A DNA stretch of 64,000 nt. Source: Neoconidiobolus thromboides FSU 785 (taxonomy: Eukaryota; Entomophthoromycota; Entomophthoromycetes; Entomophthorales; Neoconidiobolaceae). Each line of letters begins with the position of its first letter. The first letter of the stretch is position 1. Location: contig MU626344.1 in assembly GCA_025603075.1 (NCBI GenBank), positions 21,991 through 85,990 of the forward strand. The letters are read 5' to 3'. Below are positions 36,105 through 48,212 of the stretch, in pieces. Made by a program: the position numbers and the translations under genes. Below the pieces are notes generated by a model that worked only from the letters and a program-made list of their open reading frames with translations, was not told the origin of the DNA and made no database searches.

Positions 36105-36669
36105 TTTTATACGATTAACTAATGTTTAACTTCTATCCCTATCAATAAGAATGTTGGATTGTTTAATCGAGTTGAATTGATTTTTTACTTTTGGTTTGTA
36201 AGCCAATCAAATTTTAGAGTATTTTTAAAAAATTGATGTTTTTATTAAAAATAGTTGATTATGAAGTTTTTTTTAATAAGTAATTAAAGTTTATTTCATC
36301 TATTATAGCTTTTATACTATTATGTTATAGCTTTCAACTGCGCTAGAACTGTCAAATCTGAGTCATCATGATTTTACTTATTTTGAAATTCCTATCTATT
36401 TTGTGTATAAGATAATGTAAACATAATAACAAACATTAATAAAAATTCACAAAAAAAATTAGAGAATATCATAATTACTGCAGTTTTAGATTTAAGAAAT
36501 TTTTATTTTGATAGTCAAGTATTAATCAAATTAAAATACTGTAATGAAAAAAACATATAAAGTATCAAAACAAAACTATAGATAAATTACTATGACTTAA
36601 AACAAAAAAAAGATGAATATAACTTTAATAACAGAAATCATAATAGTAATCTCCATTTTTATTTCTTAA
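36105..36669 (-). promoter_or_regulatory. eIF2-gamma upstream region with CCAAT box
   Basis: The 565-bp gap contains AGCCAATCA with the CCAAT core at 36203-36207, about 100 bp upstream of the eIF2-gamma start. The rest is AT-rich with nothing recognised. Confidence 0.4.
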
Positions 36670-37061
36670 TTAAACCCTCATCTCCAATTTTTTCCCCAAC
36701 CACATCACATTATCCAAGTTATCTTTCAACTTATTCACTGTTACTGGGTTAATCAAACAGGAGAGTCCATTACGATTCACTGTTAACCAAGGTATCACTT
36801 GAGAGAACTGTTTAGGCGTAAATACATGTACTTTAAAATATTTGGCAGGATGAGGTGCTATTTAATGTTATTAAGCTATAATTATAAACAAAATTATCAA
36901 TGACTACCTTCTGGCTCCTCTTCAATTTGATAAGCAATGATATCCGGATATTGTCGGATCATGGTATCTCTTAATATTTGGGCTTTTTCGAGTTGACTAG
37001 AGTCTTCGGTAGAACTATAAACGTAAATTTGAAAGTAACTTATTGGGCGTGGAAATTCCAT
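36670..37061 (-). CDS. DOPA 4,5-dioxygenase-like small protein
   Basis: Two exons give about 115 residues. The family layout is recognised: an N-terminal strand (SYFQVYVYSS), a helix EKAQILRDTMI, then APHPAKYFKVHVFTPKQFSQ, VIPWLTVNRNGLSCLINPVT, and a final DNVMWLGKKL. DOPA-dioxygenase-type proteins use His residues to bind iron. Here the usual H-x-H-x-Y at the first strand reads F-Q-V-Y, and the HPLT late in the fold reads NPVT, so metal binding may be lost. Its role is unknown; it is divergent from the NSUN gene with 379 bp between starts. Confidence 0.7.
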
Positions 37062-37440
37062 ATTAATTTGTTTTTAGATATGTAAAGAATGAAGTTTTTT
37101 AATTTCATTATTTGATTTTTAATCAAAAGCATGACTCACTATTTTTTATTTTAATTATGGTGATTTCTATGTTTTTAAAATGTGATTTTAAACCTCTAGT
37201 TACTTAATTTAGCAAATAGTTGTGGTAATATATTACTTTACTATTTGCTTTGGCACTACTATTTATAATTATTATAGTTTGATTAGTAAAAAATTAATAA
37301 AGTTATACTTCTATTTTATAACATATTAGAAATTTTGTATTCATTAATAAAATATGTTTCTACTAAGGTTAATTGAAAAGAATAACTAAAAGCTCTTACT
37401 AAAATTAAAAAAGCAAGTTTTTATGCTTTTATGAATAAAC
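37062..37440. promoter_or_regulatory. Divergent interval between DODA-like and NSUN genes
   Basis: A 379-bp AT-rich interval between two divergent starts. No CCAAT motif or gene is seen. Confidence 0.35.
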
Positions 37441-38715
37441 ATGACTTCCAGAGAAACCAACTTATTGTTACAAAGTGAAAAGCTACGATCATTTTTATTA
37501 CAAAATGAAATTGATATAAAAGAATATGACCCAGCAGTTTTGAGCCATCGTTATTTACGAGTTAGGAAGCATATAAAAATAAACCAAGATAAAGATAAGA
37601 AGGTAATTCAGCCAAAAATAATATTCTAGGAACATGTTAGCTAATTATTAAAGGAATCTCAGCCAGATATTCTAAATCTTCACTTATTAAAAACCGAGCT
37701 CAATGAATCCCCAATAATTGTAATCCAGGCTCACTTCCACTTCCTAAAACTACCTAAAACCTTAAAACTCAACCTAACTACCGCATATCAATCAAACCAA
37801 ATCATTGGGATGGATATAAGTTCGGCAATATCTGTACTTGCCTTAGACACCCAGAGCACCGACAGAGTATTAGATTTATGTTGTGCTCCCGGTATGAAAT
37901 TACTTATGATAGCTGAATTGCTTGAAGAAGGTAATATAACTGGAGTAGACATCTCAAAGAGTCGACTATCCACTTGTCGAGCATTGGTAAAGAAATATCA
38001 GGTAGCAAATAAAGTCAAGTTATACTATGGAGACGGTACAATATTTAGAGTTTTGGCTGGAGTAAACAGTAGATGGTTGACAAAGGAACAAAAAGAATGG
38101 TATAGTTTAAATAGTGATGACTTGGGAAAACCTTTTTATGCACCAAAAGAAATGAGGGGATTTAATTTATTATTTGAGGATGAGAATGAGATGGATAAAA
38201 ACAAGATGGAATTACTTTACGACAAGGTATTAGTGGACGCTGAATGTACTCATGATGGTTCTATTGTACATGTTGAGAAGTACCAACAAGAAAAAGAAGG
38301 ATTTACACTGGAACAGCTGGAGGATAAATTGAGTGTGGAGTTAAGTCATAAAAAAAGTGAGTTGCAATTGCAGTTGTTAGTAAATGGATATAAGTTATTG
38401 AAAAAAGGAGGCACTATAGTTTATTCTACTTGTAGCTTTACAAGACAGCAGAATGAATATGTTATTGCAAAGTTTTTAAATCTTATTAAATTTGAGTTAT
38501 TGATGGAACCACCGATAATCAATAGCATTCAACGATTTGTTCCTAAATCCATTCCTTATTTGAAAGGTAAAAATATTGATGAAGAATTTATTGCTAAGAA
38601 TAATATTAACTTGGAGAGTACTATTATCAATCGTTATTTATCAAATGCTATTCGCTTCCTACCTTCAGTCTCAAATACTTCAGGCTTATTTATTATTAGT
38701 TTTAAAAAAGTATAA
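37441..38715 (+). CDS. NSUN-family RNA (cytosine-5) methyltransferase
   Basis: Two exons (37441-37602, 37654-38715) give 407 residues. After a helical N-terminus the Rossmann-like methyltransferase has motif I VLDLCCAPGMKLLMIAELL, an acidic helix, motif IV KVLVDAECTHDGSI (DAxC with the family's releasing Cys) and motif VI IVYSTCSFTRQQNEYVI with the catalytic Cys in STCS. It methylates cytosine in tRNA or rRNA; which substrate cannot be told from sequence alone. The DAEC-T-H-D-G-S version is found in a particular NSUN branch, and both key cysteines are present, so it looks active. The gene is divergent from the DODA-like gene and convergent with MEF2, leaving only ~50 bp between stops. Confidence 0.82.
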
Positions 38716-38768
38716 TAGAACAATAAAACAACAATAACTAACAATTAACTCTTTTTTATTTCTATTTT

Positions 38769-41225
38769 TCAAATTGAATTCTTATTAACAACACCGTACC
38801 CAAACTGACTCATAGTAAATGAGGCATTACCGTTTGAAATGGACCTTAGAGTAGAAGAATAACCAATCAAGTTAGATAAAGGAACCAAACAAGTAATAGT
38901 GGTATTTTCACTCTGCATATCATTTTCACAAGCTAGGATTTTAGCATTTCGGTTATTATTTAAATCATTTAATAAACTACCGAAATATTTTCTATTACTT
39001 TGGATAATGACCTTCATTTTAGGTTCTAATAACTTAATCATTGCTGAATTTTCTTTCTTTATGATCGCTTCTTGAACCGCCTTATATACCGCTTGTGCTA
39101 TTGTGGATTTAAAATTATTATCTTGATATAATTGAATCGAGTTGATATTAATTTTCATTTTTGTTAATAAATACCCATTTGGCCCGCCCCTTGATATTGC
39201 TGTTGTTATACCATCTATTATGGATTTATGAGCATCTTTCAAAGTGATTAAATTGTCTGTATTAATCTTGGTACCATCTGAACTATGAATATGGATAAAA
39301 GAACTGTCATTATGAAGGGTTATTAGGTTATTGTCTATATTAACTACTACTTCTTTATCATTTATACCCCTCTTTTGTTCTATAATACTGCCTTCATCTG
39401 TTTCTTCTTCGACATCATTTTCATTCAGCAAAGGTTCTAATTTTAATGAAACATTACATTTATTCAATCTATTTAAAATGAAATCTTCAAACATATAATC
39501 TTCTTTAATAGTTTCACCAATTGTTTCTCTATACGAGATAAACACTTTTCCTATCTCTGCTTTAACTTTTAATTCATTAATTAATCTCTCTTTAATAATT
39601 TCTAAATGTAACTCTCCCATCCCGTATAATAGGATCTGTCCACTTTCTTCATCTTTTTTAATTTGTAAAGAAGGATCTTCTAGATTCAAATAATTTAATG
39701 TCTTTAATAAATCTTTTTCATCCGAAATAGAATATGGTTCAATAGAACATACAAACACAGGTGAAGGTAGCTCAATTTCCTTTAGTTTGATAAAATTATT
39801 TTGACTGTTTTGGTTGAATATTAAAGTATCTCCTGTTTTTGTGTGTTTTAGTCCGATGGCTACTACTATATTACCTGCCGAAATCGATGGAATTTCCTTA
39901 TATTCATCAGCGTAAATTTGATATAACTTTTGAATCCTTTCTTTCTTTTGATTGTTGCAATTAATGATATTACTTTTGTTTGTTAAGGTACCTGAATATA
40001 ATCTAATAAATGTAATTGGACCTTTATTTACATCATAAATTACTTTGAATGCTAATCCACAAGTCAACTTATCATTATCGATATTAATTACCTGTTTTTC
40101 TCCATGGCTATTTATAGCGATTGGTGCTTTTTTATCTTTAGGAGAAGGCAAGTAATCAATGACACTATCTAACAAAGGTTGAATCCCAATATTTTTTAAG
40201 CTCGAACCACATAAAATAGGTACTGCTAAATTACTCAAACATACTCTTTTAATAGCTGCTTTTACTTCATCATTATTAACTAATTTCAAATCTCCTTTTT
40301 CCAAATAAATATCCATTATTATGTCATCTATTTCAGCTAACATTTCAATCATTTTTTCTCTTTCACCTGCTGCTATTTCTTTTTCTTGTTGTGTAAACTC
40401 GACCTCTTTGATAATATGCTTATCTTCCCATCCACCTTCATTTTTACCAATTTCAAAATTAATTCTCTTCATCTTAACAAGATCAAGCAATCCAACTAAT
40501 TCGTCCTGGTTTTTGACTTTATTATTTATTAATATTGGTAACTGGCATTTTATACTTTGAACTTTTAATTTTTCTTCAATCATATTAATACTTTTGTTAA
40601 AATCTGCACCTGGTCTATCTAATTTATTAATAAATATAATTCTAGGTACCTCATACTTATCAGCTTGTTTCCAAACCGTTTCTGTTTGTGCTTGAACTCC
40701 GGATACAGCATCCAATATGGTGACTGCTCCATCTAATACTCGAATACTTCTTTCTACTTCCATTGTAAAGTCAACATGACCAGGTGTATCTATCAAATTG
40801 ATCTTATTTCCTTTCCATGGGAATGTAATACAAGCTGAACCTATTGTTATCCCTCGCTCTCTTTCTGCTGGCATGTAATCCATTATAGTATCTCCTGTAT
40901 GTACCTCTAATTGATTTACGTTTGTAAATAGATAATTATTTTTTTGATATTATCGTTATTACCTCCCATCCTTTTTGTGTATCCTGAATAATATAGCATT
41001 CTTTCAGTAGTAGTTGTTTTACCTAGTAAATTAATCAATATTCTAAAATTAAATTGTTATTTTATTACCAGCATCGATATGTGCAATGATCCCAATATTA
41101 CGAATTAAGTTAAAATTTTCATTGTAATTTAATATTGATTTAATAGTAAATTTTCTATTGTTTATTCGAATTTGTTTAGTTAATGTTGTCTTGTTTAAAT
41201 AACTCTTAAATGTATTTAATAACAT
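38769..41225 (-). CDS. MEF2: Mitochondrial elongation factor G2 (ribosome recycling)
   Basis: Three exons give about 785 residues, starting with a basic, Asn/Lys/Thr-rich probable mitochondrial targeting segment (MLLNTFKSYLNKTTLTKQIR). G-domain motifs are [20 protein letters not shown] (intron inside the P-loop Gly codon), MPAERERGITIGSA, LIDTPGHVDFTMEVERS and FINKLDRPGADF. The VWKQADKYEVPRI and MPAERERGIT wording fit EF-G2/MEF2/GFM2 rather than EF-G1. The C-terminal half has the domain IV-V pattern ending SMSQFGYG-like. It splits mitochondrial ribosomes with RRF. The start at 41225 opens the targeting peptide. Confidence 0.9.
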
Positions 41226-41339
41226 TTTGGTTTTATTAAAAGTATATTTTTTGAGATTTTAAAAATTAAATTAATATTAAAAATGCAATATTTGACTAAA
41301 AATGCAAAAAGTGAGACGAATTTCATTAAATAAATTTAA

Positions 41340-42174
41340 TTAGGGTAAACAAGGATACGATTGATTACCCAAAGTAAACGTAGCAGTTTTAAATAAGTGG
41401 GTCAATTTATCTTCGATTTGCGCGTTAGTATTAGAACACCCTAAGGATTGGTTAACATTATTATACTATTACTGTTTACGTATTATTATGTCATTATATA
41501 ACTTACCATCAATTACGTTTTTAGCCCATACAAAATACTCCTGTACCCTAGCAACAGTCCTAACAAAGTGTTAAGAAAATATAGAAAACAAAATACAAGC
41601 CTATCTACCATCCTATTGGTACACATCTACAAATATCTGTTAAATTATATAACTTATCGGCAAGGCGAATGTGTTTTGCCTATTTGTAAAATTAAATTAA
41701 TATAAAAATAAAAAATCAAAGTTCTTACTTTAACAGTTAGGTTTTTAGCGTTTTCTATTTGTAACCTTTTTCTTTCCATTTTTGGCAGTTTACCATCATC
41801 GCTCACCTCCATTACTACATCCGCTACCTCTTGTCCAAAATTCTCTACCAACTTTTAAAAATATATATTGTTCATTACAGATATAAAAAACAAAAAATAA
41901 CCTCTTTATAAGTAGTAGCAGTATCTTCAATTGTATCATGTAAAATAGCACCTTGGATAATAACCTCATCAGTAATACCACTTTCGACCAACAGGTTAGC
42001 TACTCCAATTGGATGATTGATATAGGCTAAGGAATATTAAAATTTATTACATTTTGACAAGGAAGAAAGGTTCTTACGAGTTCCCTGTTTATCTAATCTT
42101 TTTTGCTTTTTATGTTTTTCACTAGCGAATACTAAACTTTTAAATATTACTTGCATCTGTTCAACTTGGTCCAT
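41340..42174 (-). CDS. MESH1: MESH1-type HD-domain hydrolase (SpoT homologue/NADPH phosphatase)
   Basis: About seven short exons give roughly 200 residues. Recognised parts are [34 protein letters not shown] (first metal His), [16 protein letters not shown] (the HD motif), [14 protein letters not shown], and [20 protein letters not shown] (late Asp). The HD metal residues and the ED pair are all present, so it should be active. The metazoan relative hydrolyses ppGpp and NADPH. Budding yeast lacks it but other eukaryotes keep it. The protein ends NQSYPCLP. It shares a 122-bp divergent interval with the ITPA gene, another nucleotide-metabolism enzyme. Confidence 0.88.
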
Positions 42175-42296
42175 TTTTATAGTTTTATTAATATAAAAAA
42201 TAAAGTTGAAATCGATGATGCTTATCTATTTTTAAAAACTAAGATTAATTTTAGCCTAAAAAATTCAAGTGCAATTTACTTTTTTTGAATAAAATC
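42175..42296. promoter_or_regulatory. Shared promoter of MESH1 and ITPA
   Basis: A 122-bp divergent AT-rich interval between the two start codons, the shortest of the divergent pairs here. No CCAAT core is seen. Confidence 0.5.
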
Positions 42297-43168
42297 ATGT
42301 CTAAGCTAAAAAATATTATCTTTGTTACTGGTAACAGTAATAAATTGAAAGAAGTTCAAGCTATTTTGAAAAACAATAACTTCATCTCGCTTTCAAACCA
42401 TAAACTAGATTGTATGGATTAATAGCCTTTGTGTAACTTTTATTAATGTTTATTAACTAGTACCCGAATTACAAGGAACAGTTGAGTCAGTAGCTATCGA
42501 GAAATGTAGATTGGCAGCAAAGGAAGTGAGTTTCATTAATATTATTTCTTAATGTTATGTAATTATTTGAAAGTTAAACTCAGCTGTATTAACTGAAGAT
42601 ACTGCCTTGGGTTTCAATGCTATGGATGGTTTACCAGGTGTTTATATGTAAATTATTATGAAAATTAGCATTATTTATAGTAATACTAATGTTTTTTTAG
42701 TAAATGGTTCTTAGAAAAATTAGGCCATGATGGTAAATAATTACATAAAGCTTTATTTATTTATCTTAGTTTCATTCTAGGTTTAAATAAAATGTTAAGC
42801 GGTTTCGAATCTAAAACTGCTAAAGCCATTTGTACTTTTGCTTATTCCGAAGGCCCTGATAGCGAACCAATTTTATTCCAAGGCATTTGTGATGTAAAAT
42901 GATAAAAGATAATATGTATTAATTAATATTTAACTTTATTTTTCAGGGCTCAATTGTACCAGCTAGAGGGCCAAAAGATTTTGGATGGGACCCTATTTTT
43001 AAACCAGATGGCTATGATTTAACGTAAGAATAAGATCTCTATTATCGTAGTAAAATTAACTCATATATATTCAATAGATATGCTGAGTTAGATAAAGAAA
43101 TTAAAAATAAGATTTCGCATAGAGCTAAAGCATTAGCAAAATTAAATGAACATTTTGAGAAATCTTAA
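42297..43168 (+). CDS. HAM1: Inosine triphosphate pyrophosphatase (Ham1/ITPA)
   Basis: About seven exons give roughly 190 residues. The start [20 protein letters not shown] carries the family VTGNxxKLxEv motif. Later are [40 protein letters not shown] (catalytic Asp region), [18 protein letters not shown], and [20 protein letters not shown] with the FGWDP substrate motif; the end is [15 protein letters not shown]. It removes ITP, dITP and XTP from the nucleotide pool in the cytosol. All key motifs are intact. It is divergent from MESH1. Confidence 0.93.
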
Positions 43169-43996
43169 ATAAAAATGGTATGTTATAATTGAAATATTAT
43201 TTAGATACAAGAATACCTATACCATTCTTTATTTCTATAAGATTGAAATTTTCACAAATAGTTTGAATATCCCTTTTTATCTTTGATAGCTTTGATGTAT
43301 TATTGTTGAGCATTATTACGGTACATTCTTTATTAGTATTTCTCGTTATTTATTGAGTTTTTTTAAGTACCTCTTTATCTATCTGCTATTTATTGATGTA
43401 GAAAATATACTTTTAAAACAACATAGTCTGGTTTTAAAAAGTGAATAAACTTTTAGATATAACTTAACTACTTTTTTAAAACATTGACTATTGAAAAAAT
43501 GTTATAAATTAGTTCTAATCCCTCAATTTAAAAAATGAATTTTTATTTATAAATTGAAATTTAAGGTGTAATAATATATAAATTATTATGATACCTTTAG
43601 GTTTCTTTACGGATATATAAATAAAGCTAAGAAAGAGATAAAAAATACTCTATTTAATTTGGAAACAAATTGAACAAATAAAAAGGGCATACATTATTAC
43701 TGGAAATAGCCAATATTATCAAATTCAATATTATCACAAACTACTAGTTATTTATAAATTTATACTGTAAAACTTGATTTATGGATTTGTTACCTTCATA
43801 TTGTATCGTAATTTTTATTTATTAATAGATCAGTATTTAATGCATTCTCTATGTTTTATTGAAGAACTATCGCAGTTCGCAGTATTTTTGAGTTCAACTC
43901 TATAGATTTGTAATAAATAACTTTGGAGTACATTTGTTTTTATTAAAGTATTTAAACAGTGATGTTATTATTTTATTTCTTTAATTCTTTTTAATA
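43169..43996. other. Intergenic stretch
   Basis: AT-rich; no gene, TIR element copy or clear promoter motif is recognised between the ITPA stop and the F-box gene. Confidence 0.5.
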
Positions 43997-45406
43997 ATGG
44001 AGCTAGGTGTTTTACCTACTTCCAATCTGAAACAAATACTCAATTATTTGAACAGTCAAGATAAATATATTATAACATTAACATGTAAGGAATGGTACCA
44101 AGTATTTTTATCATTAATCATAGAAATGGAAGGGTATACTAGATATACAAATAATCAATGTGATAACAAGATGTTAAGATATAATAAATGCATAACATAT
44201 ATGGACATAAGCTATATTGACAATTTTTGCTTAAAAAGTTATCCCTACTTAATTAAACTCACTATTGATGCAGAGCTATATTTCATAAACTTTGATCAAT
44301 TGTCTCATTTAGATTTAGTTGGAATCATCTTTACCAAATATAAGTTTATAGGAAAATATTTAATTAATACACAAAATAAGTCATTATACAAAATAGATAA
44401 AAAATTATTATACAGAAAGTTAGATAAAATAAGATACTTGAATATAAAAAACCCAAGTGATATTTTTTTCAAACTAGTGCTACCATTTATTTCCAACAAT
44501 ATTAAATATTTAGATTTAGCATCAAACAGTAAATCACTCTGTTTATACAGTACTGTTTTTAATAAAATGAACAATGTAGTTCAATTAAAAGTAAGAATCA
44601 ATCAATCTAATTTTAAGAACCTCAAAGATATTGAAAGCATTCAATCTAGTCATTTAAAATATTTAATTGTTGACAGTACATGCTCTCGTAAAATCGATTC
44701 ATTAAAAGTTAATTTCAATCATTTACCTAATTTACAGCAATTGACATTAAATCAAATGAATAATGTAGAGTTTATAGGAATATCTAATTTGAAATACTTA
44801 GAATTATATAAAACAAGATTAAAGTATAACACATTAAACAATGAGCAATTTTTGAAATTAACTAATCTTTCAATTAGTCATTCCTATTCTTATTCATTTC
44901 AATTACTTTATTCAATATTTCGATTATCAAATTTGATATATCTTACCTTGAAATCTAACTCAGCAATAACAATAGACTATTTAATGTTAAATGAAATTTA
45001 TAGTAATAAAATAAACAACTTAATCAAAATAAATTTAGATGGCTTTAATATGAACCATGCTTTTCTATACTTTTTACATAACTCGTGTAAGAATTTACAG
45101 CAATTATTTATTTCTCATTGTTATTTCTACCCTCTTTATTCACCACTTTTACTATCTCATTCAAAGTTGACTGCTTATGATAGTTACTATCATTTAAACA
45201 AAATTGAACAAATACAACTTAGTAGTTATCATAGTTATGAGGACAATGACATAATAAATTTAGATAAACTTGCCGAAATATTGTTGTTATCAGCACCTAA
45301 TCTTAAATATTATAACAATAATATAAATTTACCTAAGTTCAAGGATCCTTCTGCCATCTTGAAGTTTAATTTGGTCTCTAACTCATCTTATTACTATGCT
45401 TTTTAA
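43997..45406 (+). CDS. F-box/leucine-rich-repeat-like protein
   Basis: A single-exon gene of 469 residues. The N-terminus VLPTSNLKQILNYLNSQDKY followed by IITLTCKEWYQVF fits an F-box (hydrophobic core plus C-x-x-W). The rest is Leu/Asn/Tyr-rich with many short repeats such as LDLASNSK, LKYLELYKT and LTNLSISHS, typical of irregular leucine-rich repeats. Such proteins recruit substrates to SCF ubiquitin ligases; the target is unknown. Conserved cysteine-rich parts are absent. The broken gene at 20204-21320 has the same style, so both may belong to one expanded family. The TIR element copy at 45714 lies ~300 bp downstream. Confidence 0.65.
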   Translation: MELGVLPTSNLKQILNYLNSQDKYIITLTCKEWYQVFLSLIIEMEGYTRYTNNQCDNKMLRYNKCITYMDISYIDNFCLKSYPYLIKLTIDAELYFINFDQLSHLDLVGIIFTKYKFIGKYLINTQNKSLYKIDKKLLYRKLDKIRYLNIKNPSDIFFKLVLPFISNNIKYLDLASNSKSLCLYSTVFNKMNNVVQLKVRINQSNFKNLKDIESIQSSHLKYLIVDSTCSRKIDSLKVNFNHLPNLQQLTLNQMNNVEFIGISNLKYLELYKTRLKYNTLNNEQFLKLTNLSISHSYSYSFQLLYSIFRLSNLIYLTLKSNSAITIDYLMLNEIYSNKINNLIKINLDGFNMNHAFLYFLHNSCKNLQQLFISHCYFYPLYSPLLLSHSKLTAYDSYYHLNKIEQIQLSSYHSYEDNDIINLDKLAEILLLSAPNLKYYNNNINLPKFKDPSAILKFNLVSNSSYYYAF

Positions 45407-45476
45407 ACTTATTATCCTAACTTTTCCATTATTTTATTATCACTGATAAATTATATTTTTACACTTATTTATATTA

Positions 45477-45477
<1 letters not shown>

Positions 45478-45510
<33 letters not shown>
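45478..45510. repeat. TTA trinucleotide microsatellite
   Basis: Eleven uninterrupted TTA units downstream of the F-box gene. Confidence 0.9.
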
Positions 45511-45512
<2 letters not shown>

Positions 45513-45713
45513 TGTTTTATAATAATACCTTTTTTTCTTAATGTTTTAATTATGTGAAATAAAATTTTTGTTACATATAGTGTTTATTCATAAAATAAAT
45601 AATGATAAAATTGTATAAAAATTATTTTATGAAATTTAAAACTTAATATTTCAATTTATTATTTATTTTAAATATTGATAGTAAACTAAAGTTCTTAAAA
45701 TGTTTCTACTATT

Positions 45714-45813
45714 TGGGGATGTTTTTTTTGATTTCATTATTTTTACATCTTTTAAGCGTTATTTAAGTGGAAAAATTGCTAGTAAAATTCTTAAATACAA
45801 AAATACATCCCCA
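45714..45813 (+). repeat. TIR element copy 8 (MITE-like), best preserved ends
   Basis: Ends are TGGGGATG and CATCCCCA. The interior, TTTTTTTGATTTCATTATTT then ACATCTTTTAAGCGTTATTT and AAGTGGAAAAATTGCTAGTA, follows the family consensus. The middle could fold on itself through the TTTTTCCA/TGGAAAAA type pairing seen in other copies. Confidence 0.82.
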
Positions 45814-46285
45814 TATATTAAATAATAGATATTTTAATATTTATAGCTTCTTGTTAAGATTAGATAACATGACTATTATGCTTTTGTATTTCTGAGTTTT
45901 GATTTGATTTTTCAACAGAAATTGAAAGTTTGAATAATCTAATATGATAAAAAGCAGCTAATCTATTTAATAAAATAACTGTTTTTGTTATGATATTAAA
46001 AGCTACTAATAACTAGGATTGATTAGTTTGAAAATTGGATTCAAAATTATGCTAAATAACTAATTTATTTCATGAATACTTATTGCATTGAAAATTCATT
46101 TAAAAAATTTGTAAAAATAAATTTTAGCATTTCTAACCAATAGAATATCAGTTTGAAGCTCAAAACGCCAATAAAGAGACAGTTAATAACCCTTATAATT
46201 GGGCCCCAAAAAAGTTCGAAGCTTTAACTAACTTTCAAGTTTAATTCACAAAAACCCATTTCACTCTAGAAAAGCAAAAGACAAT

Positions 46286-48212
46286 ATGGGAACTGGTAAA
46301 AAGGAAGCAAATCGATTAGCAAAGGCTAAAAAGTCCGAGGGTAAAGGTGGGAAGAGTGGAGGGAATACGTTAAATAATACCAAATTAAAGGGGGAAAATT
46401 TTTATCGTGATAAAAATAAGGTTAAATACCTTAATATGTTAAAAGGTGGTAAAGCCACCCGAGATGCTCAAGGTAATATTATCAAAGCAGCTGACTTTCA
46501 GTCTTCAGACGCTCCAGTCGCTCGTATCGCTCCTAATAGAAAATGGTTTGGTAAGTTTTGGTTTTTTATGGTTTTAAGATATATTGCCTAATGTTATTAA
46601 TAGGTAATACTCGTGTTATTGGTCAAGAAGCTTTAGACAAATTTCGTGAAAAGATGGGTGAAAAAATGAATGACCCTTATCAAGTACTTATGCGTCAAAG
46701 TAAGCTTCCAATGTCTTTGTTAACCGATACTAGCAAGGTAAGATAATAAGTTTCTATTTTTAGTTAATATTTAACTTTTTCAATGTAGATCTCTCGGTTC
46801 CATATGTTAGAAACGGATTCTTTTAGTAATACTTTTGGACCTAAATCACAGCGTAAACGTCCTAAACTTAATATTGGTGATATCGATGAGTTAGCTAACT
46901 TTGTTGATGAAACTAATAGTAAATAAGAATATCTAAGTTTTAAATTTATGCTAATTTTTATTTAAATATAGCTAATTACAACGAACAAACGGATGGTTCG
47001 TTATTAGCTAATAAAATAGCTGATATGACAGATGAAGTTAGAGATTCTAAATTTTCAAAAGGTCAATCCAAACGTATTTGGGGTGAATTATATAAAGTAA
47101 TTAGAACTGTTTATATCTTCACATTTAATTAATAAATTTATTAATAGGTCATTGATTCTTCTGATGTTATTCTTCATGTATTGGATGCTCGTGATCCACA
47201 AGGAACACGTTGTAAAAATGTGGAAGCTTATCTTAAAAAAGAAGCTCCCCATAAGCATTTAATATTTGTATTAAATAAATGTGATTTAGTACCCACTTGG
47301 GCCACCAGTAAATGGGTACAACATCTTTCTCAAGAACGCCCAACATTAGCTTTCCATGCCAGTATCAATCATGCATTTGGGAAAGGAGCTTTAATTCAGT
47401 TATTAAGACAATTTTCAGCTTTACATTCGGATAAAAAACAGATTTCTGTTGGTTTAGTTGGTTATCCAAATGTGGGAAAATCGTCTATTATTAATACTTT
47501 AAAAGCCAAAAAAGTTTGTACTACAGCTCCAGTACCAGGTGAAACTAAAGTTTGGCAATATATCACTTTGATGAAACGTATCTATATGATTGATTGTCCT
47601 GGGATTGTTCATCCTACTGCTGAAGAAACGGAATCGGATATTGTTTTAAAGGGAGTGGTAGGTTAAAACTTATAAATTTAAACAAGGTTATTTAATTTTA
47701 ATTTAAAATCTTAGGTACGTATTGAAAATTTAAAAAACCCAGAAGATTATATAGAAGAATTATTAAATCGAGTTAAACCACAATATATTCAAAAAACATA
47801 TCAAGTTAAAACTTGGGATAGTCCAATTCACTTTTTATCTCAAATTGCTTCCAAGAGTGGTAAATTACTTAAGGTATAAAAAATTTAATAGATGTAAATT
47901 TTTATTATAAATAGTTATTAAATTTTTATTTAGGGTGGTGAACCAGATTTACCTACTGTTGCTAAAATGGTCCTTAATGATTGGTTACGTGGTAAAATTC
48001 CATATTATGTTGCACCACCTAACTCGTATGAAGAATTAGCTAAGGAAGCGGAAGCTAAAGAAATAAAAGAAAAAGCTGCTCAAGATGGAGAGAATAAGGA
48101 TAATTTAGATGAAGAAACTAAAGCTGAGGAGAAAGAGATAGGTGAAAGTAAAGAAGAAAAGGAAGGAAATGAAGAAAAGGAAGGAAATGAAGAAAAGGAT
48201 TCAAATGAGTAA
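46286..48212 (+). CDS. NOG2: Nucleolar GTPase Nog2 (GNL2)
   Basis: Multiple exons give about 540 residues. The basic N-terminus [19 protein letters not shown] is typical of the family, followed by [20 protein letters not shown] and ANFVDETNS. The GTPase is circularly permuted: [11 protein letters not shown], then [12 protein letters not shown] (G4), [20 protein letters not shown] (G1), [13 protein letters not shown] (G2) and DCPGIVHP (G3). The end is KIPYYVAPP and an acidic Glu/Lys tail with a short repeat KEGNEE. Nog2 checks pre-60S ribosome maturation before export. All GTPase motifs are intact. Confidence 0.93.

Larger units (their letters stand above)
45407..46285. other. Intergenic stretch with microsatellite, TIR element and CCAAT motif
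   Basis: It contains a TTA microsatellite (45478-45510), one TIR element copy (45714-45813) and, in the NOG2 upstream region, a CTAACCAATAG with the CCAAT core at 46137-46141, about 145 bp before the start. No gene is seen. Confidence 0.5.
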
